Below, in pieces: positions 11,790 through 22,105 of a DNA stretch of 64,000 nucleotides. Below the pieces are notes generated by a model. That model did no database searches, was not told the origin of the DNA, and worked only from the letters and a program-made list of their open reading frames with translations. The stretch's first letter is position 1. The number at the start of each line of letters is the position of its first letter. The DNA is taken from positions 61,153,239-61,217,238 of the forward strand of contig OV884012.1 in assembly GCA_930367205.1 (NCBI GenBank). The letters run 5' to 3'. The position numbers and the translations under genes are program-made. This DNA is from Acanthosoma haemorrhoidale. Its lineage: Eukaryota; Arthropoda; Insecta; Hemiptera; Acanthosomatidae.

Positions 11790-12645
11790 TATTGTCGGTG
11801 TCACTGTCAGTATCAATGTCTATCTGTTCTCCATCTAAAACATTTTGTTCTTTTGGTATAAAATTTCTCTTTTCGCTTTTTCTTTTTCTAACTACGTTAT
11901 TTGTGTGTACTTTTATTATTTTGTTTCATTTGTCAGTAAAAAGTATAACAGGTTTGTATCTGTGTTCGTCTTTTGTTCTTGTTATTCGTTTAACGTACGG
12001 TTTGTCTTTTTCTATTTCGTGGTCTTCTCGATTTTATTTAGTTTGTTAGTTCTTGCTCTTTTTCGTTAGGGATGCTTTTTGTGATGTTATTTTGTATTAT
12101 TTTGAGGGTTTCGTAATATTTGCTAACAAGTTGTTCTGTTATAAATGCCTATTCTTTACTTGGATCTTTGATTACACCAAAAGTAATCTCACTGGGAGAC
12201 ATTTTCTTTTTCATTCTTTATTAGATACAATTCATTATATATTATTTGACTATTATTACGTTTATTTTATTCATTTTAATTTCATTATTCGGTCCCAATT
12301 AAATCTCTGTTTCTAGGGTTAGCATTGTTTCCATTCCTAATAATATTTCGTATTTGTCACTAAAGTTGTAGATTTTAAACTTAACTAAGAGATCACGGGT
12401 CAAACCAAGTCTCGGTGCCAAATTTAGAATTACTGAGCCATTGCCTTTATCACTACCAACTGGTGTTACCACTATAAAATCCGACTTAATTTCAGTTCCT
12501 ACGGGTTCGGAACATGCGTGTATGTATATTAGTTAATTGCTGATCCTGTGTCTATTAACCAATTTTCTCCGAGTAAGTCAGTAAATGATGGAGTTTCTTT
12601 CACTAGTTTTAGTTGATGTGGGGGGACAGGTTGTCCTTCTATACT
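11790..12645 (-). pseudogene. Gutted Ty3/gypsy-like pol relic (protease plus integrase C-terminus)
   Basis: Read on the minus strand, the relic begins with a retropepsin active site (NWLIDTGSAI, around 12560-12530). In shifting frames a protease core follows, containing GLTRDLLVKF and ILLGMETM. It then passes directly into a segment like the integrase C-terminal region (MSPSEITFGVIKDPS, around 12205-12160) and a basic tail rich in K/R. Reverse transcriptase, RNase H and the integrase catalytic core are missing. Many stops and frameshifts show it is dead. Its sequence is unlike the intact gypsy element at 30027-35317, so it is a different family. LINE-A copy b abuts it on the right. Confidence 0.6.
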
Positions 12646-12649
12646 ACAA

Positions 12650-13542
12650 CAACTTTATTATGATAAAATTGCTGCCTCATTAGTCAATAAGTAATTGTGA
12701 TAAATAATCTCATTTATACCATATTTACAATTTTTATTCACTCGCTCATCCGTACAGTATTTACAAAAAGTCCAGAGACCTCGCAAGTCCACATGGTTGC
12801 CCCCTCCATTGCGTGTGATGGAGGAAGCAGAGTCTTGGGAAGTCCCCCACGCTCCTCCGTCAGCCGCGTCACTGGATAAGAGCCACAAACGCTCAGGACA
12901 TGATTGGAGAAACTGGCCATTGCCAGGACTCCCACTGTCACGCATTTATAGCAGGTCACGAGGCCACTACCGTTTTAGTCTCCGAGGAGGTTTATAGGGA
13001 TGGGTGGATCAGTGCAATGACTGTGGGATTAGGGTGGTTGGATAGGTTACTATGGAATTTCATGAAGTTGGAAGGGATTAGTACAAGAATGTAGGGTATT
13101 TTAAGATCATTATGAAGGGTTTTGTTGCTGACGTAATACTATTAGACTTTTGATTGGAAGGATTGGATACGGTTGATGTTCGACTGTTTGCTGTCCCCCA
13201 TAGCTCTATTCCGTATGTCCAGGTTAGCTTAAATATAACTTTCTAGATTAGTAATTTATTTTCTATTTAGAGATGGGATGTCCTTCGAAGTAGTCTGTAC
13301 AGTTGTCAAAAGCGTCTGTTTAGTTCTTGTCTTTTTAGCCGCGTATGTGGGTTCCATAACAGTATTTTGTCGAGATGGAAGCTTTCATACCGTAATGTCT
13401 TGGATACATGGAGATGAATGGAATTAAAAATAACTAGTTGACAGGACTTGCGGCAGAGGGTAAAGGTTATGTGGCCAAGAAGGTATTGGTGGTGGAGGGG
13501 ACATCAGCGGTGTATAGATTATATAGGATGGGACCCTGTCCT
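12650..13542 (-). mobile_element. LINE-A copy b, 5'-truncated and internally deleted
   Basis: This minus-strand copy starts with the LINE-A 3' UTR (12650 to about 12900) and runs into the ORF2 C-terminus and RT region. Its 3' UTR is longer than that of copy c. It retains about 145 bp (with GGAAGTCCCCCACGCTCC) that copy c lost at a short CTCA match. Near 13475 another piece of about 145 bp is missing relative to copy c, at an ATGTGG microhomology. The 5' side stops at about 13542 in the RT. It is non-functional. Confidence 0.85.
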
Positions 13543-13605
13543 GCTCAACCCCCTTCTACTTTTAGCATTATAATATTCTTAGCATTATAAAACTGATGAA
13601 ACCAA
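13543..13605 (+). repeat. Direct repeat, right copy (pair with 10945-11010)
   Basis: Same orientation and nearly the same sequence as 10945-11010, starting exactly where LINE-A copy b ends. Beyond about 13605 the two sites differ. Confidence 0.6.
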
Positions 13606-13794
13606 CTAGTTACTGAACACTTCAGAAGCTTCTTTTCCGGAACATTCTTGAACGCATTTTGGAACAGTCCCTTTTTAAACTCTAACAATAATCTACCATG
13701 ATGTGCTTATCTCTAATTCGTTGGTCTGATACGTTTATGTTCTGGTGAGATCTTTTACCTTGTTCTTCACTGGTGTATCCTACATTTCCAGGAG
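13606..13794 (+). other. Unique intronic spacer
   Basis: Short spacer between the direct repeat and the target-site duplication of LINE-A copy c. Nothing recognised. Confidence 0.4.
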
Positions 13795-13806
13795 TGCAAC
13801 ATAAGT
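13795..13806 (+). repeat. Target-site duplication, left (LINE-A copy c)
   Basis: TGCAACATAAGT occurs here and again at 18392-18403, exactly flanking the LINE. Confidence 0.9.
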
Positions 13807-14299
13807 TACATATATATATAATTCCTTTATTGTGCTAAAATTACAATCTGCCTTGCTAGGCAATAAGTAATTAAGATATACGATCATTCATACCATATTT
13901 ACATTTCATCATTCACTCGCTCATTCATTCAGGACATGATTGGAAAAACTGGCCATTGCCAGGACTCCCACTGTCACTTGATTATAGCAGGTCACGAGGC
14001 CACTGCCGTTTCAGTCTCCGAGGAGGATTATAGGGATGGGTGACGCAGTGCAGTGACTGTGCTACAGGATTAGGGTGGTTGGAAAGGCTACTGTGGAATT
14101 TCGTAAACTTGGAAGGGATGAGTTCTAGAATGTAGGGTATATTAAGGTCGTTATGAAGGGTTTTGTTGCTGACATAATAAGGGGCATTTACTATTGTTCT
14201 CAGGACTTTTGATTGAAAGGATTGGATACGCTTGATGTTCGACTTTTTTGCTGTCCCCCATAGCTCTATTCCGTATGTCCAGATTGGTTTAAGTATAAC

Positions 14300-16672
14300 T
14301 TAGTAGATTAGTAGTTTATTTTCTATTGAGAGATGGGATGTCCTTTGAAGTAGTCTGTATAGTTGTCCAAAGCGTCTGTTTAGTTCTTGTCTTTTTAGTC
14401 TCGTATGTGGGTTCCAGGTCAGTCGTTTATCGAGATTGAAGCCTAAATACCGTACTGTCTCGGATACAGGGAGAGGAATAGAATTAAAATAAACTAGTGG
14501 ACAAGACTTGCGACAAAGGGTGAAGGTAATGTGGGAACATTTTGCTTCATTAACTTTGATCCGCCATTGGTTGCACCAATAATCGATCTCGTCAAGGTGT
14601 TTTTGAAGGTTATGGGATGCTATGTCGGGGTCTGGGTTAGATGACAAGACTGCAGTGTCATCTGCAAATGTGGCCAAGAAGGTATTGGGAGTAGAGGGGA
14701 CATCAGCGGTGTATAGGTTATAGAGGATGGGGCCCAGGACACTGCCCTGTGGAACTCCTGCATTTATAGGATAGTAGTTTGAATATTCTAAACCACAGCG
14801 GACTTGGAAGAAGCGGTTTGAAAGGTAGGACTGTAGGATTAGGAAAAGGGTCTGTGGTAAATATCTTTTGAGCTTGTAGAGTAAACCTGCGTGCCAAACC
14901 CTGTCAAAAGCTTGAGCTATATCAAGAAAGGCAGCAGTGCAATACTGTTTGGTTTCAAGGGCTGAGGAGATGTGATCAACAACGCGAAGGCCTTGTTGAG
15001 CAGTGGAATGCCGTTGGCGGAAACCAAATTGGTGTGTAGGAAAAAGGTTTTTGGATTCAATAATTGGAAGTAGACGTTTTAGTAGAAGTTTCTCAAATAT
15101 TTTTGAGAGGATAGGGAGTAGGCTTATTGGACGGTAAGATGAGGCGTCATTGGGTGGTTTACCGGGTTTGGCGAATAGGACAATAATGGAATGTTTCCAG
15201 AGGAGTGGGAAGTGCGTAGTTCGGATAATGCAATTATATATATAGGTTAGGAAGATTATGGCTTTAGGAGGAAGTTGTTTGAGAATTTGAGGAGTAAGGA
15301 GATCATATCCAGGGGATTTTCGGTAAGGTAAGTTTTTCAAAAGGTATTTGACCTCAGAGGGATTAACGGCTTTTGGTGGAAGAGAGAGAGGAATAGGTGA
15401 AGTGAGGAAATCTTCCACACTTGTGCTGTGAGTATGGCTTTGATGAGAAAGGTTAGGTGTGAAAGTATGGGTAAGATGCAGAGCAAATTCCTCCGACCTA
15501 TCCCCATCCGAAGCCGCCCAGGACCCATCATCACGACGGAGCGGATGTGAAACAGGTTGATACTTTAGGATTTTTTTGGTTACATTCCACAAGGAGTTAT
15601 CCCTGGTAGACAGAGAGGAGAGGTAGGAATTGAAAGAATCGGAACGGAAGGATGCCAATCGCCGCTTTACCAATCGGCAGTACTGATTGTACGAGCGGCG
15701 ATCGGCAGGATGCCGGGATCTTTGCCACACTGTTCTGGAGCGGCGTTTGGATAGGATTAGATCTTTGAGATGCTGAGGTAAACTATTATGATTATGAATT
15801 TTTGGGTGACGATGGGGTGACGATGCCTCCCAAGCCGACCTCTGGACCAGAGTAGTGAAAGAATGCACTGCATCGTCTAGGTCTTGGGATGTTTTCAGGG
15901 ATAATCTGAGGTTTACGGACTCTGTAAGAAGCTGACGGAAGTGGTCCCAATCGACTGGGCCCCTAATAAATGAAGGAGGAGATAGTTTGTGAATTGGTTT
16001 TAGGGAAATGGTTAATAATAAAGGGCTATGATCGGAGGAGAGGTCATCGAGGCGCTTGAGTGAATAGTTTAGTGTTCCTAAACTATTGTAGAATAAGAAG
16101 TCTAGGAGATCTGGATTTCGGTTGGGATCTGATGGCCAATAGGTGGCTGTGTCAGGTGAGATCGTGGAGCAATGTTTCCGTGTGAGTGCAGACAGCAAAG
16201 CACGTCCGCGTGTATTCGTGGATCTTGACCCCCAGTGTTGGTGCTTTGCATTAAAGTCCCCACCCACAAGGAAACAATGTCCTATGGAGTCTAGAAAGGA
16301 GATGAATTGGGAATTGGAAATGGATTTATTGGGAGGGCAGTACACTGATGCTAGAGTAAGGGGGAAAGGGAAGGTGCTGATTGACACTGCAGTGGGCTGA
16401 AGGAAATCATGTGCTACCAAAGGAACTATGTGATGAGAAATGGACTTATGAACAATGACAGCGGTACCTGCATGAGCTCTTCCATCTGGGTGATCAGTTC
16501 GGTAAGTATGGTACTGTCGAATCGTAAATGATCGTTTGCTAGTAAGTCTTGTTTCAGTAATGAGAGCTACGTCGATGTTCTTGTCGTGGAGTAGTGCTGT
16601 CAGTTCGTTAGTGTGGGTGCGAACACCATTCGCATTCCAAAGGAGAATGGATAAGGAGTCGGAAGGATCCAC
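14300..16672 (-). CDS. LINE-A ORF2: AP endonuclease and reverse transcriptase, one nonsense codon
   Basis: ORF2 makes the enzyme for target-primed reverse transcription. Residues about 8-222 form the EEP/APE-like endonuclease (N13, the TETR glutamate E40, GGDFN at 137-141, SDHSPL at 213-218). Residues about 455-700 form the RT palm: FLDIAQAFDRVWH (motif A, D584), GVPQGSVLGPIL, and FADD at 669-672. It starts directly after the ORF1 stop, in the same frame. The first codon is GTG and there is no ATG before the endonuclease domain. TAA at 14302-14300 replaces a lysine codon present in copy a; the frame then continues (LWGTAKKSN and onward) to TAA at 13984-13982. An undamaged protein would be about 896 residues, normal for the clade. 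Confidence 0.93.
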   Translation of the reverse strand: MDPSDSLSILLWNANGVRTHTNELTALLHDKNIDVALITETRLTSKRSFTIRQYHTYRTDHPDGRAHAGTAVIVHKSISHHIVPLVAHDFLQPTAVSISTFPFPLTLASVYCPPNKSISNSQFISFLDSIGHCFLVGGDFNAKHQHWGSRSTNTRGRALLSALTRKHCSTISPDTATYWPSDPNRNPDLLDFLFYNSLGTLNYSLKRLDDLSSDHSPLLLTISLKPIHKLSPPSFIRGPVDWDHFRQLLTESVNLRLSLKTSQDLDDAVHSFTTLVQRSAWEASSPHRHPKIHNHNSLPQHLKDLILSKRRSRTVWQRSRHPADRRSYNQYCRLVKRRLASFRSDSFNSYLSSLSTRDNSLWNVTKKILKYQPVSHPLRRDDGSWAASDGDRSEEFALHLTHTFTPNLSHQSHTHSTSVEDFLTSPIPLSLPPKAVNPSEVKYLLKNLPYRKSPGYDLLTPQILKQLPPKAIIFLTYIYNCIIRTTHFPLLWKHSIIVLFAKPGKPPNDASSYRPISLLPILSKIFEKLLLKRLLPIIESKNLFPTHQFGFRQRHSTAQQGLRVVDHISSALETKQYCTAAFLDIAQAFDRVWHAGLLYKLKRYLPQTLFLILQSYLSNRFFQVRCGLEYSNYYPINAGVPQGSVLGPILYNLYTADVPSTPNTFLATFADDTAVLSSNPDPDIASHNLQKHLDEIDYWCNQWRIKVNEAKCSHITFTLCRKSCPLVYFNSIPLPVSETVRYLGFNLDKRLTWNPHTRLKRQELNRRFGQLYRLLQRTSHLSIENKLLIY

Positions 16673-17992
16673 TTATGGATTTTGTTTAACGAGGATAAGG
16701 TAGGAGACCAGATTTGTAAGTAGGGAAATGAGAGGAGTAATTAGGGTTCTGAACTCTGTAAGAAATGAGGTTAAAAGGCTAGTGAGATCCGAAGAACTTG
16801 AAGGTGGAGGAATGTACGAGATGTGTGGCTGAGGATGGGATAGAGTTTGTGGGTTGACGGGATGAACGGAATGCTGGGAAAGGTGATCTTGTGTACAGGG
16901 GGTGGGTGGTGCCTGTGACTGCTCTCTGTTGCGAACGGCATCGGCGAAAGAGACAGTAGGCCTCAAGTTTCTGGCTGGGCCGCTTCTTGCTGCAAGTTTT
17001 TCCACTTCTGGCTGACGGCGTTTTTCGGTCCTCGATTTCAGCGTTCTGTAAGCCTCGCAGCCCTTGTAGTTGGCCGGATGGCCTTGCTTGCAAAGTACGC
17101 ATACCGCAGGAGATTGTAGGGGCTTTTTGCACAAATCGCTTCTGTGCTGCCCACTACACTTTACACATCTGGGAGGGTGGTGGCAGTAAGATTTCGTGTG
17201 CCCATATGCCTGACAATTATGGCACTGGACGATGTCTCGTTTGGGGAACGGTTTTTCAACCTGTACCCTTGTATAGTACAGGTGTGTTAGTTCATAAATC
17301 TTCTCTACTCCAGGTGTTCGCTCGAGATCGACGAAGAACAGTGGTAACGCCGTTTTTATTGATCCCTCTTGTTGTTTATCCTCACGTAACACGTTCGTTA
17401 TTTGACGAACTTTGAATCCAAGAGCAAAGAGTTCATCTTCGATTTCGTCAGCTGGTGTGGTCGGGTGCAAGTTTCTAATTACTACTCGGAGCGAGCGTTC
17501 TTGTTTCAGCTGATAGGTGTGAAAGTCAGCATTGGTTTCGTCCAAATATTTGATAATTGCCCGATAAGTATCGGGAGTGTCCGGAGATATTTTCGTGTCC
17601 CGAGAGCGATTTAGGCACGTATATTTGCCGGTACCAACAATTTTGCTCATTTGTGAGCATAGTAATTTAAAGTTGCTAATATTGCGTACAAATATAGGAG
17701 GCGGCTGGGGCTGTGTTGGAGTTTTGTTGACTTCCATTTCTTCTGCTGGGATATTTTTCAACGCCTCAAAGGTGTTTGGCGTGAAGAAAGGTGACTCTAT
17801 GGCGGGATCATTATTGGATGTGCTGGCCTGTGGAGGTATCTCTTCCATGGAACTAGCCGCAGAAGAGGTTATTTGTACATTCCTGGTTGATCGTCTTGGT
17901 TTACGCTTTACAGGCGACGTTGTCGGGGTTGGACCTAGTGATCTCGATCTTTTTTTTTTATTTTGAGAGATCACTTGTTGATAAAATTTCAT
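16673..17992 (-). CDS. LINE-A ORF1: Jockey-type gag-like nucleic-acid-binding protein
   Basis: This 439-residue RNA-binding protein packages LINE RNA. It starts at ATG 17992-17990. The N-terminus is basic, with a possible nuclear targeting stretch (KKKRSRS at 12-18, KRKPRR at 29-34). A central region (about 98-250) matches the ORF1 core of Jockey-like elements. Three zinc knuckles follow: C257-C260-H265-C270, C276-C279-H283-C288 and C298-C301-H305-C312, the last with the longer spacing typical of the clade. A proline/serine-rich linker leads to a hydrophobic C-terminus. It is uninterrupted. Its TAA (16675-16673) is immediately followed by ORF2 in the same frame. Confidence 0.93.
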   Translation of the reverse strand: MKFYQQVISQNKKKRSRSLGPTPTTSPVKRKPRRSTRNVQITSSAASSMEEIPPQASTSNNDPAIESPFFTPNTFEALKNIPAEEMEVNKTPTQPQPPPIFVRNISNFKLLCSQMSKIVGTGKYTCLNRSRDTKISPDTPDTYRAIIKYLDETNADFHTYQLKQERSLRVVIRNLHPTTPADEIEDELFALGFKVRQITNVLREDKQQEGSIKTALPLFFVDLERTPGVEKIYELTHLYYTRVQVEKPFPKRDIVQCHNCQAYGHTKSYCHHPPRCVKCSGQHRSDLCKKPLQSPAVCVLCKQGHPANYKGCEAYRTLKSRTEKRRQPEVEKLAARSGPARNLRPTVSFADAVRNREQSQAPPTPCTQDHLSQHSVHPVNPQTLSHPQPHISYIPPPSSSSDLTSLLTSFLTEFRTLITPLISLLTNLVSYLILVKQNP

Positions 17993-18039
17993 TTTATCAT
18001 AACAACGGTTTTTAGTTTGTAAGAAAAAAAGTACGTAGC

Positions 18040-18118
18040 GCCGGTGGGAATCAAGCTCACAACCTCCAGTGGCGAGTCACGGGTCTTGGCTCTGAGCCAC
18101 AAGACCGACTGGCTCAGA
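18040..18118 (-). repeat. tRNA-like module inside the LINE-A 5' UTR
   Basis: On the minus strand GTGGCTCAGAGCC resembles a D arm/A box. It is followed after tRNA-like spacing by GTGAGCTTGATTCCCAC, which resembles a T arm/B box with a partly pairing stem. It sits between the 5' end and the ORF1 ATG. It may be a captured tRNA or SINE piece or a chance likeness; there is no evidence that it is processed. Confidence 0.4.
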
Positions 18119-18375
18119 AACAATTGCACGACGTTAGTGAACGATCCGAATGGTGCTAATGTCTAATGGCAAAATGGCCGACCTCTCCTCTGATTTCACT
18201 TCACTTTTGTTCTGCACAAATGTAATAAGCTATTCACTTACGTGTTGAGGGCTTCCTCGTGACCAGCTCACGTAAGTTGCCTGGTAGAACAAAATTTTTT
18301 GATGTACTGTGGCCTAAAAACGGTAGAATAAAGTGTTTGAAGGACGAGCGAAGTTGAGAGGTGTTTCAGGATGTA

Positions 18376-18385
18376 GCGCATGCGC
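18376..18385. promoter_or_regulatory. GCGCATGCGC palindrome at the LINE-A 5' end (NRF1/Ewg-type site)
   Basis: The perfect palindrome GCGCATGCGC lies within the first 16 bases of the full-length LINE. It matches the consensus bound by NRF1, and by its insect relative Erect wing. Jockey elements use internal promoters near their 5' end, so a promoter role is plausible but inferred. Confidence 0.45.
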
Positions 18386-18391
18386 AAAAAC

Positions 18392-18403
18392 TGCAACATA
18401 AGT
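18392..18403 (+). repeat. Target-site duplication, right (LINE-A copy c)
   Basis: TGCAACATAAGT, identical to 13795-13806. Confidence 0.9.
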
Positions 18404-21400
18404 GTGAGTATTAAATGACATTTGAAACATGACATTTTAAATTTAAACATGAGTATTAAATGTTATTCCCAAGGTATTTGAAACTGGTAAGCATCTCGTG
18501 CACCAGTTCGCCTTGGTTTTTATCTTTGCTCTTTGCTTAAGTCCAGGCTTAATAGTCAGTCATGGACTTTATGAGTCTGGACCCAAAAGGCAGGTGTTAA
18601 AGGAATGAGGCGGTCTGGACCACTGGGGGAAACACCTCCTCGGATAATTTGTAGGGCTCTAAAGATCGTCGTCTGCATGGAAAGAGTTCCTCCTAGGGTG
18701 TGATAGTTTAGCGTACTCCGCTAAGAAGGTGTCGAGGTTGACAGCGATTAATAAACGACAGTTATTAGAAACATTGGTACAAGTTCCAGTTCAGAGGCGA
18801 GCTATAATGCTTGAATGCTCTGTCATCTGAAACCAGGAGGTTTATATTGCCAGAAACCAGGAGATTTATATAGCCAGAAGCAGCCAATGAAAAAGGTTTT
18901 TATTTCAGCCAACTATAAGGATATTATTTATTTTACCATTGGTTCGCTTGCCTATCTTCTGCTGCTTGACCTGGCGACCCTGGAGCGGTGGCTTGTGAAC
19001 TCCTCTGTGAAATTCATTATGTAAGTAAATATTTACCTAGGAATACTTTTGAGGTATAATATGTTTCTTTTGGTTATATTATCCCCATGTGTATACTCGA
19101 TGTGATAACAATATTTACATTTGTATGTGTACATCGGTAGAGTAGGTGGATATTTTTTTCAATATTAGTTAGTGGTCACTACAAAATTCTTTTCCCCAAA
19201 GTCCATGTTTTGTACCTTAGCCACTCGTGTCTAACTCCGTGGTGTGTTTTGTCTCTGCTATATATAATCAGTTAGAATCGAAGTTAAAATTCTAAACGAT
19301 ATAAACCCTTAAAATCACAATAAATGAAAGGTAAAAATATTTAAAAACTAGCATGTTGTTCTAACCTAACAAAAACCATTAAATAAAGTAATGTTGATTA
19401 ATGGACATGTTATTTTCATATTAGTAGAGATGCGATTTCCACGGCTGCAACCGAGAAATTGACCGAATTAGTGAAGGTTTATTGTGAGAGCTCACTTGAG
19501 CACTTACTAAAGGGCTCAGTTTTAGCAACTAAAGAGTTTAAAACATTAAAAAAAAAAACGTGTTTCTAGAAGAAGAAATTATGGAAGACAACAATCCGAA
19601 GATTTATTCATTACTATTTGTTGAACACTTTGTAAAATGAAACGCATTTTCCTTTTAAATGAACTCTCTTTGTAAATACTTACTTGCCTTACAGATTACA
19701 TTAAGAGTAGAACTGAGGTATATTGTAGTTTATGACCCCTTGAATTTTCAAAACTCTCGAATTGCACCAAGTCAATATCTTGTAGACCGGAAGAAATAGT
19801 TTGTCTTCAGGAATGAAGTCTTTCAACAATTCTATTTCTCTTTTCATTCTATTTTTTACCATGACATGAAGTATGTGAAGATCTGTCTAGAGAAAATAAA
19901 GTAGGTTCTTAGATATATTGTTCCCTTTGGTGTTATATATACTGTTCTGACAGACCACAAATTCTATTATGTTGGACCTCACTAACTCTCTATTTTCGAA
20001 GTTTCTACACCTTACCAGGAAATTCTAATAGTGGACCACAATCTAGGGCAACATTTGTGAATCTGTAATACCACCCATTCTCCGTCTAATTACTTAATCA
20101 ATAATCCCCATTAACCTTACAACAATTCTAATAAAATATCTTCGAGATAATTGATTAACGTGATAAATAAATATAAATAACGGGATGCTACCCAAAGACT
20201 GTGAATAATAGCCAGAGATCGTTCATCATAATCATTATTTTGCATTTAGAACAATAAAACTATACTAAATATTGAAAATATGTTATTTCTTTGAAAAATA
20301 ATTTGACTGCCCCAAATTTTCTCTCTGAAAGAAACCTTGTGTTTTATGTTCAATAATATGTATAGTATTAAAAAATCTAATAGTCATAGGAATACAAAAG
20401 TAGATATACAAAAATTTAAAATAATTAAAAGAACACTTAAAAAGAATTTTATATCATAACTAATTAGAAAAGATATTAATAAAAAACCAAGATATTTGCG
20501 TATGCTTTTATGTGTACATGTAATATAAAAATAAGTGGGACTGAAAAATATAATTCACAATCCAGAAGTTCATTTTCGATCCTTAACCACAATATCTTAG
20601 ATTACTATCTGTATTAATAGGGCATTTAAGCAAATCAAGAATAATTTACTTTTTAAAAATCGATTCACATTAGGCATTAATTTAAAGAAAATGTTGTTTC
20701 AGGGATACAGTACCGAAAAAAGCTGATTCTTTTACTATATTAAAGTTGGTAATATGAGATTGTCTAATAATATAACATTGTCCAATATTTCAGGATATTC
20801 ATATTTATTATATAATTTGTTTAGAGAGCAAACTCCCTATGCAAATAGAAAAGCCTAACAATAACCAACAACTATCGTCTTATATTATCTTACCTACAAC
20901 TCCATAAATATCAGTTTAAAATTACCTATATAGAGAATACTACCTAGATACATAATTTTACAAAGATCTAATTAGCAAGTATCATTGCTTATCAAAACCC
21001 TAACCACATATATCTATTATGGCATATTCTTTTTGTATTAAAGAGTGCTATTTTCATCCTTTACATTAGTCAGAAGACAAGAAATCCAACCAGAACAAAT
21101 GAATTACAATGTTATAGCAATGCACCAATAACAAGTTAGTTAAAGCTAATAGGCCACCAGATACTCAGCATGAGAAAAATAAATTGAAAGATCACTAATC
21201 AATCTTACCACACCACCTCATACACAAATATATGCTTACAACTACATTGGATATGTACTAATATTACGCATTAATTTGAATGTTATTCTAGTTAAATATA
21301 CAAAATCAAACTAATTATTTTAGTATGTACAAGTTGTTTAAATGAGGTGGCTTATTAGATATAGAGATTACCAAATTTCAAGTTGACCTTAAATTATCTT

Positions 21401-21862
21401 GAACAATTCACGTGACTGCCGTTAGGGTATATTGTGTCTTGAATATCCCCCTTATCACGTTTGTAATGTATCTTAACTCACACCTCAGTCCGAAGTACTA
21501 CCTTGTTCTGTATACCCAAGACGAAAACAGGTCTACCAACCTCATAGTAGAGCAATGCATATATTATGTATCTTTTCTAATGTAAATAAGAATCCTCGCT
21601 TTCCAATGTGATGTCATTATTTTCGTTCACCGTAGTACCTAGATATTTGAATGCACAAAAAGTTTATATTCCATTTCTAGTAGAATTTGGTTAACAATTG
21701 GTTCATTAACTAGTACTTTCAGGACTCTCGATGATTCTTTCAACGTGTATTGCTTCAGTAAGTTAAGTGTTTTTAATATGCTTATAAATGGTCACTCAGA
21801 TCTTTCTGAAACCCTTGACAATTTCCGACATATTTCTGGGCTTTATTTTTCTTTTTTTTCAG
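18404..21862 (+). other. LGR1 intron, mostly unique AT-rich sequence
   Basis: No exon was recognised. The first 800 bp are less AT-rich and end near 19183 with GTTAGTGGTCACTAC, resembling the terminus of the LTR-like repeat at 39262-39881; this may be an old third copy. A 69-residue ORF at 18815-19024 has no domain. 19190-21860 is very AT-rich and featureless. Confidence 0.45.
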
Positions 21863-22105
21863 ATTGAAACTTTATTGTGATAAAATTATAATCTGCCTTA
21901 TTGGGCTACTGAGTAATTATAATTCTGATAAATGTTCTCAGTCATACCCTGTTTACAATTTTCATTCACTCGCTCATTCATACAGTATTTACAAACAGCC
22001 CAGAAACCTCCCAAGTGCACATAGATAACTATAGATGATAACACCTTCCTCGCATGCGAAAGAGGAAGCGGAATCTTGGGAAGTCCTCCACGCTCCTCCG
22101 TCAAT
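21863..22105 (-). mobile_element. LINE-A 3' UTR fragment
   Basis: This minus-strand fragment matches the LINE-A 3' UTR of copy b (12650-12870), including the AATAAAG-like end, CACTCGCTCATTCAT and GAAGTCCTCCACGCTCCTCC. It is a severely 5'-truncated insertion. No clear target duplication was found. Confidence 0.8.

Larger units (their letters stand above)
13807..18391 (-). mobile_element. LINE-A copy c: nearly full-length Jockey-like non-LTR retrotransposon
   Basis: A 4585-bp minus-strand element bounded by a perfect 12-bp target duplication. In transcript order it has a 399-nt 5' UTR (18391-17993), ORF1 (17992-16673), ORF2 (16672-13982) and a short 3' UTR ending with AATAAAGG and an AT-rich tail. 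The Jockey-type ORF1 zinc knuckles and EN-RT ORF2 place it in the Jockey clade; there is no RNase H domain. ORF1 is intact. ORF2 has one premature stop at 14300-14302 and stays open beyond it. The 3' UTR lost about 145 bp relative to copy b. It lies antisense in the 15-kb LGR1 intron. The full length and intact duplication argue for a fairly recent insertion. Confidence 0.95.

Noticed and set aside
18815..19024. A 69-codon + strand ORF with a hydrophobic middle
   Set aside because: Contains a short internal duplication (CAGAAACCAGGAG..TTTATAT) and no conserved motif. Likely repeat-derived.
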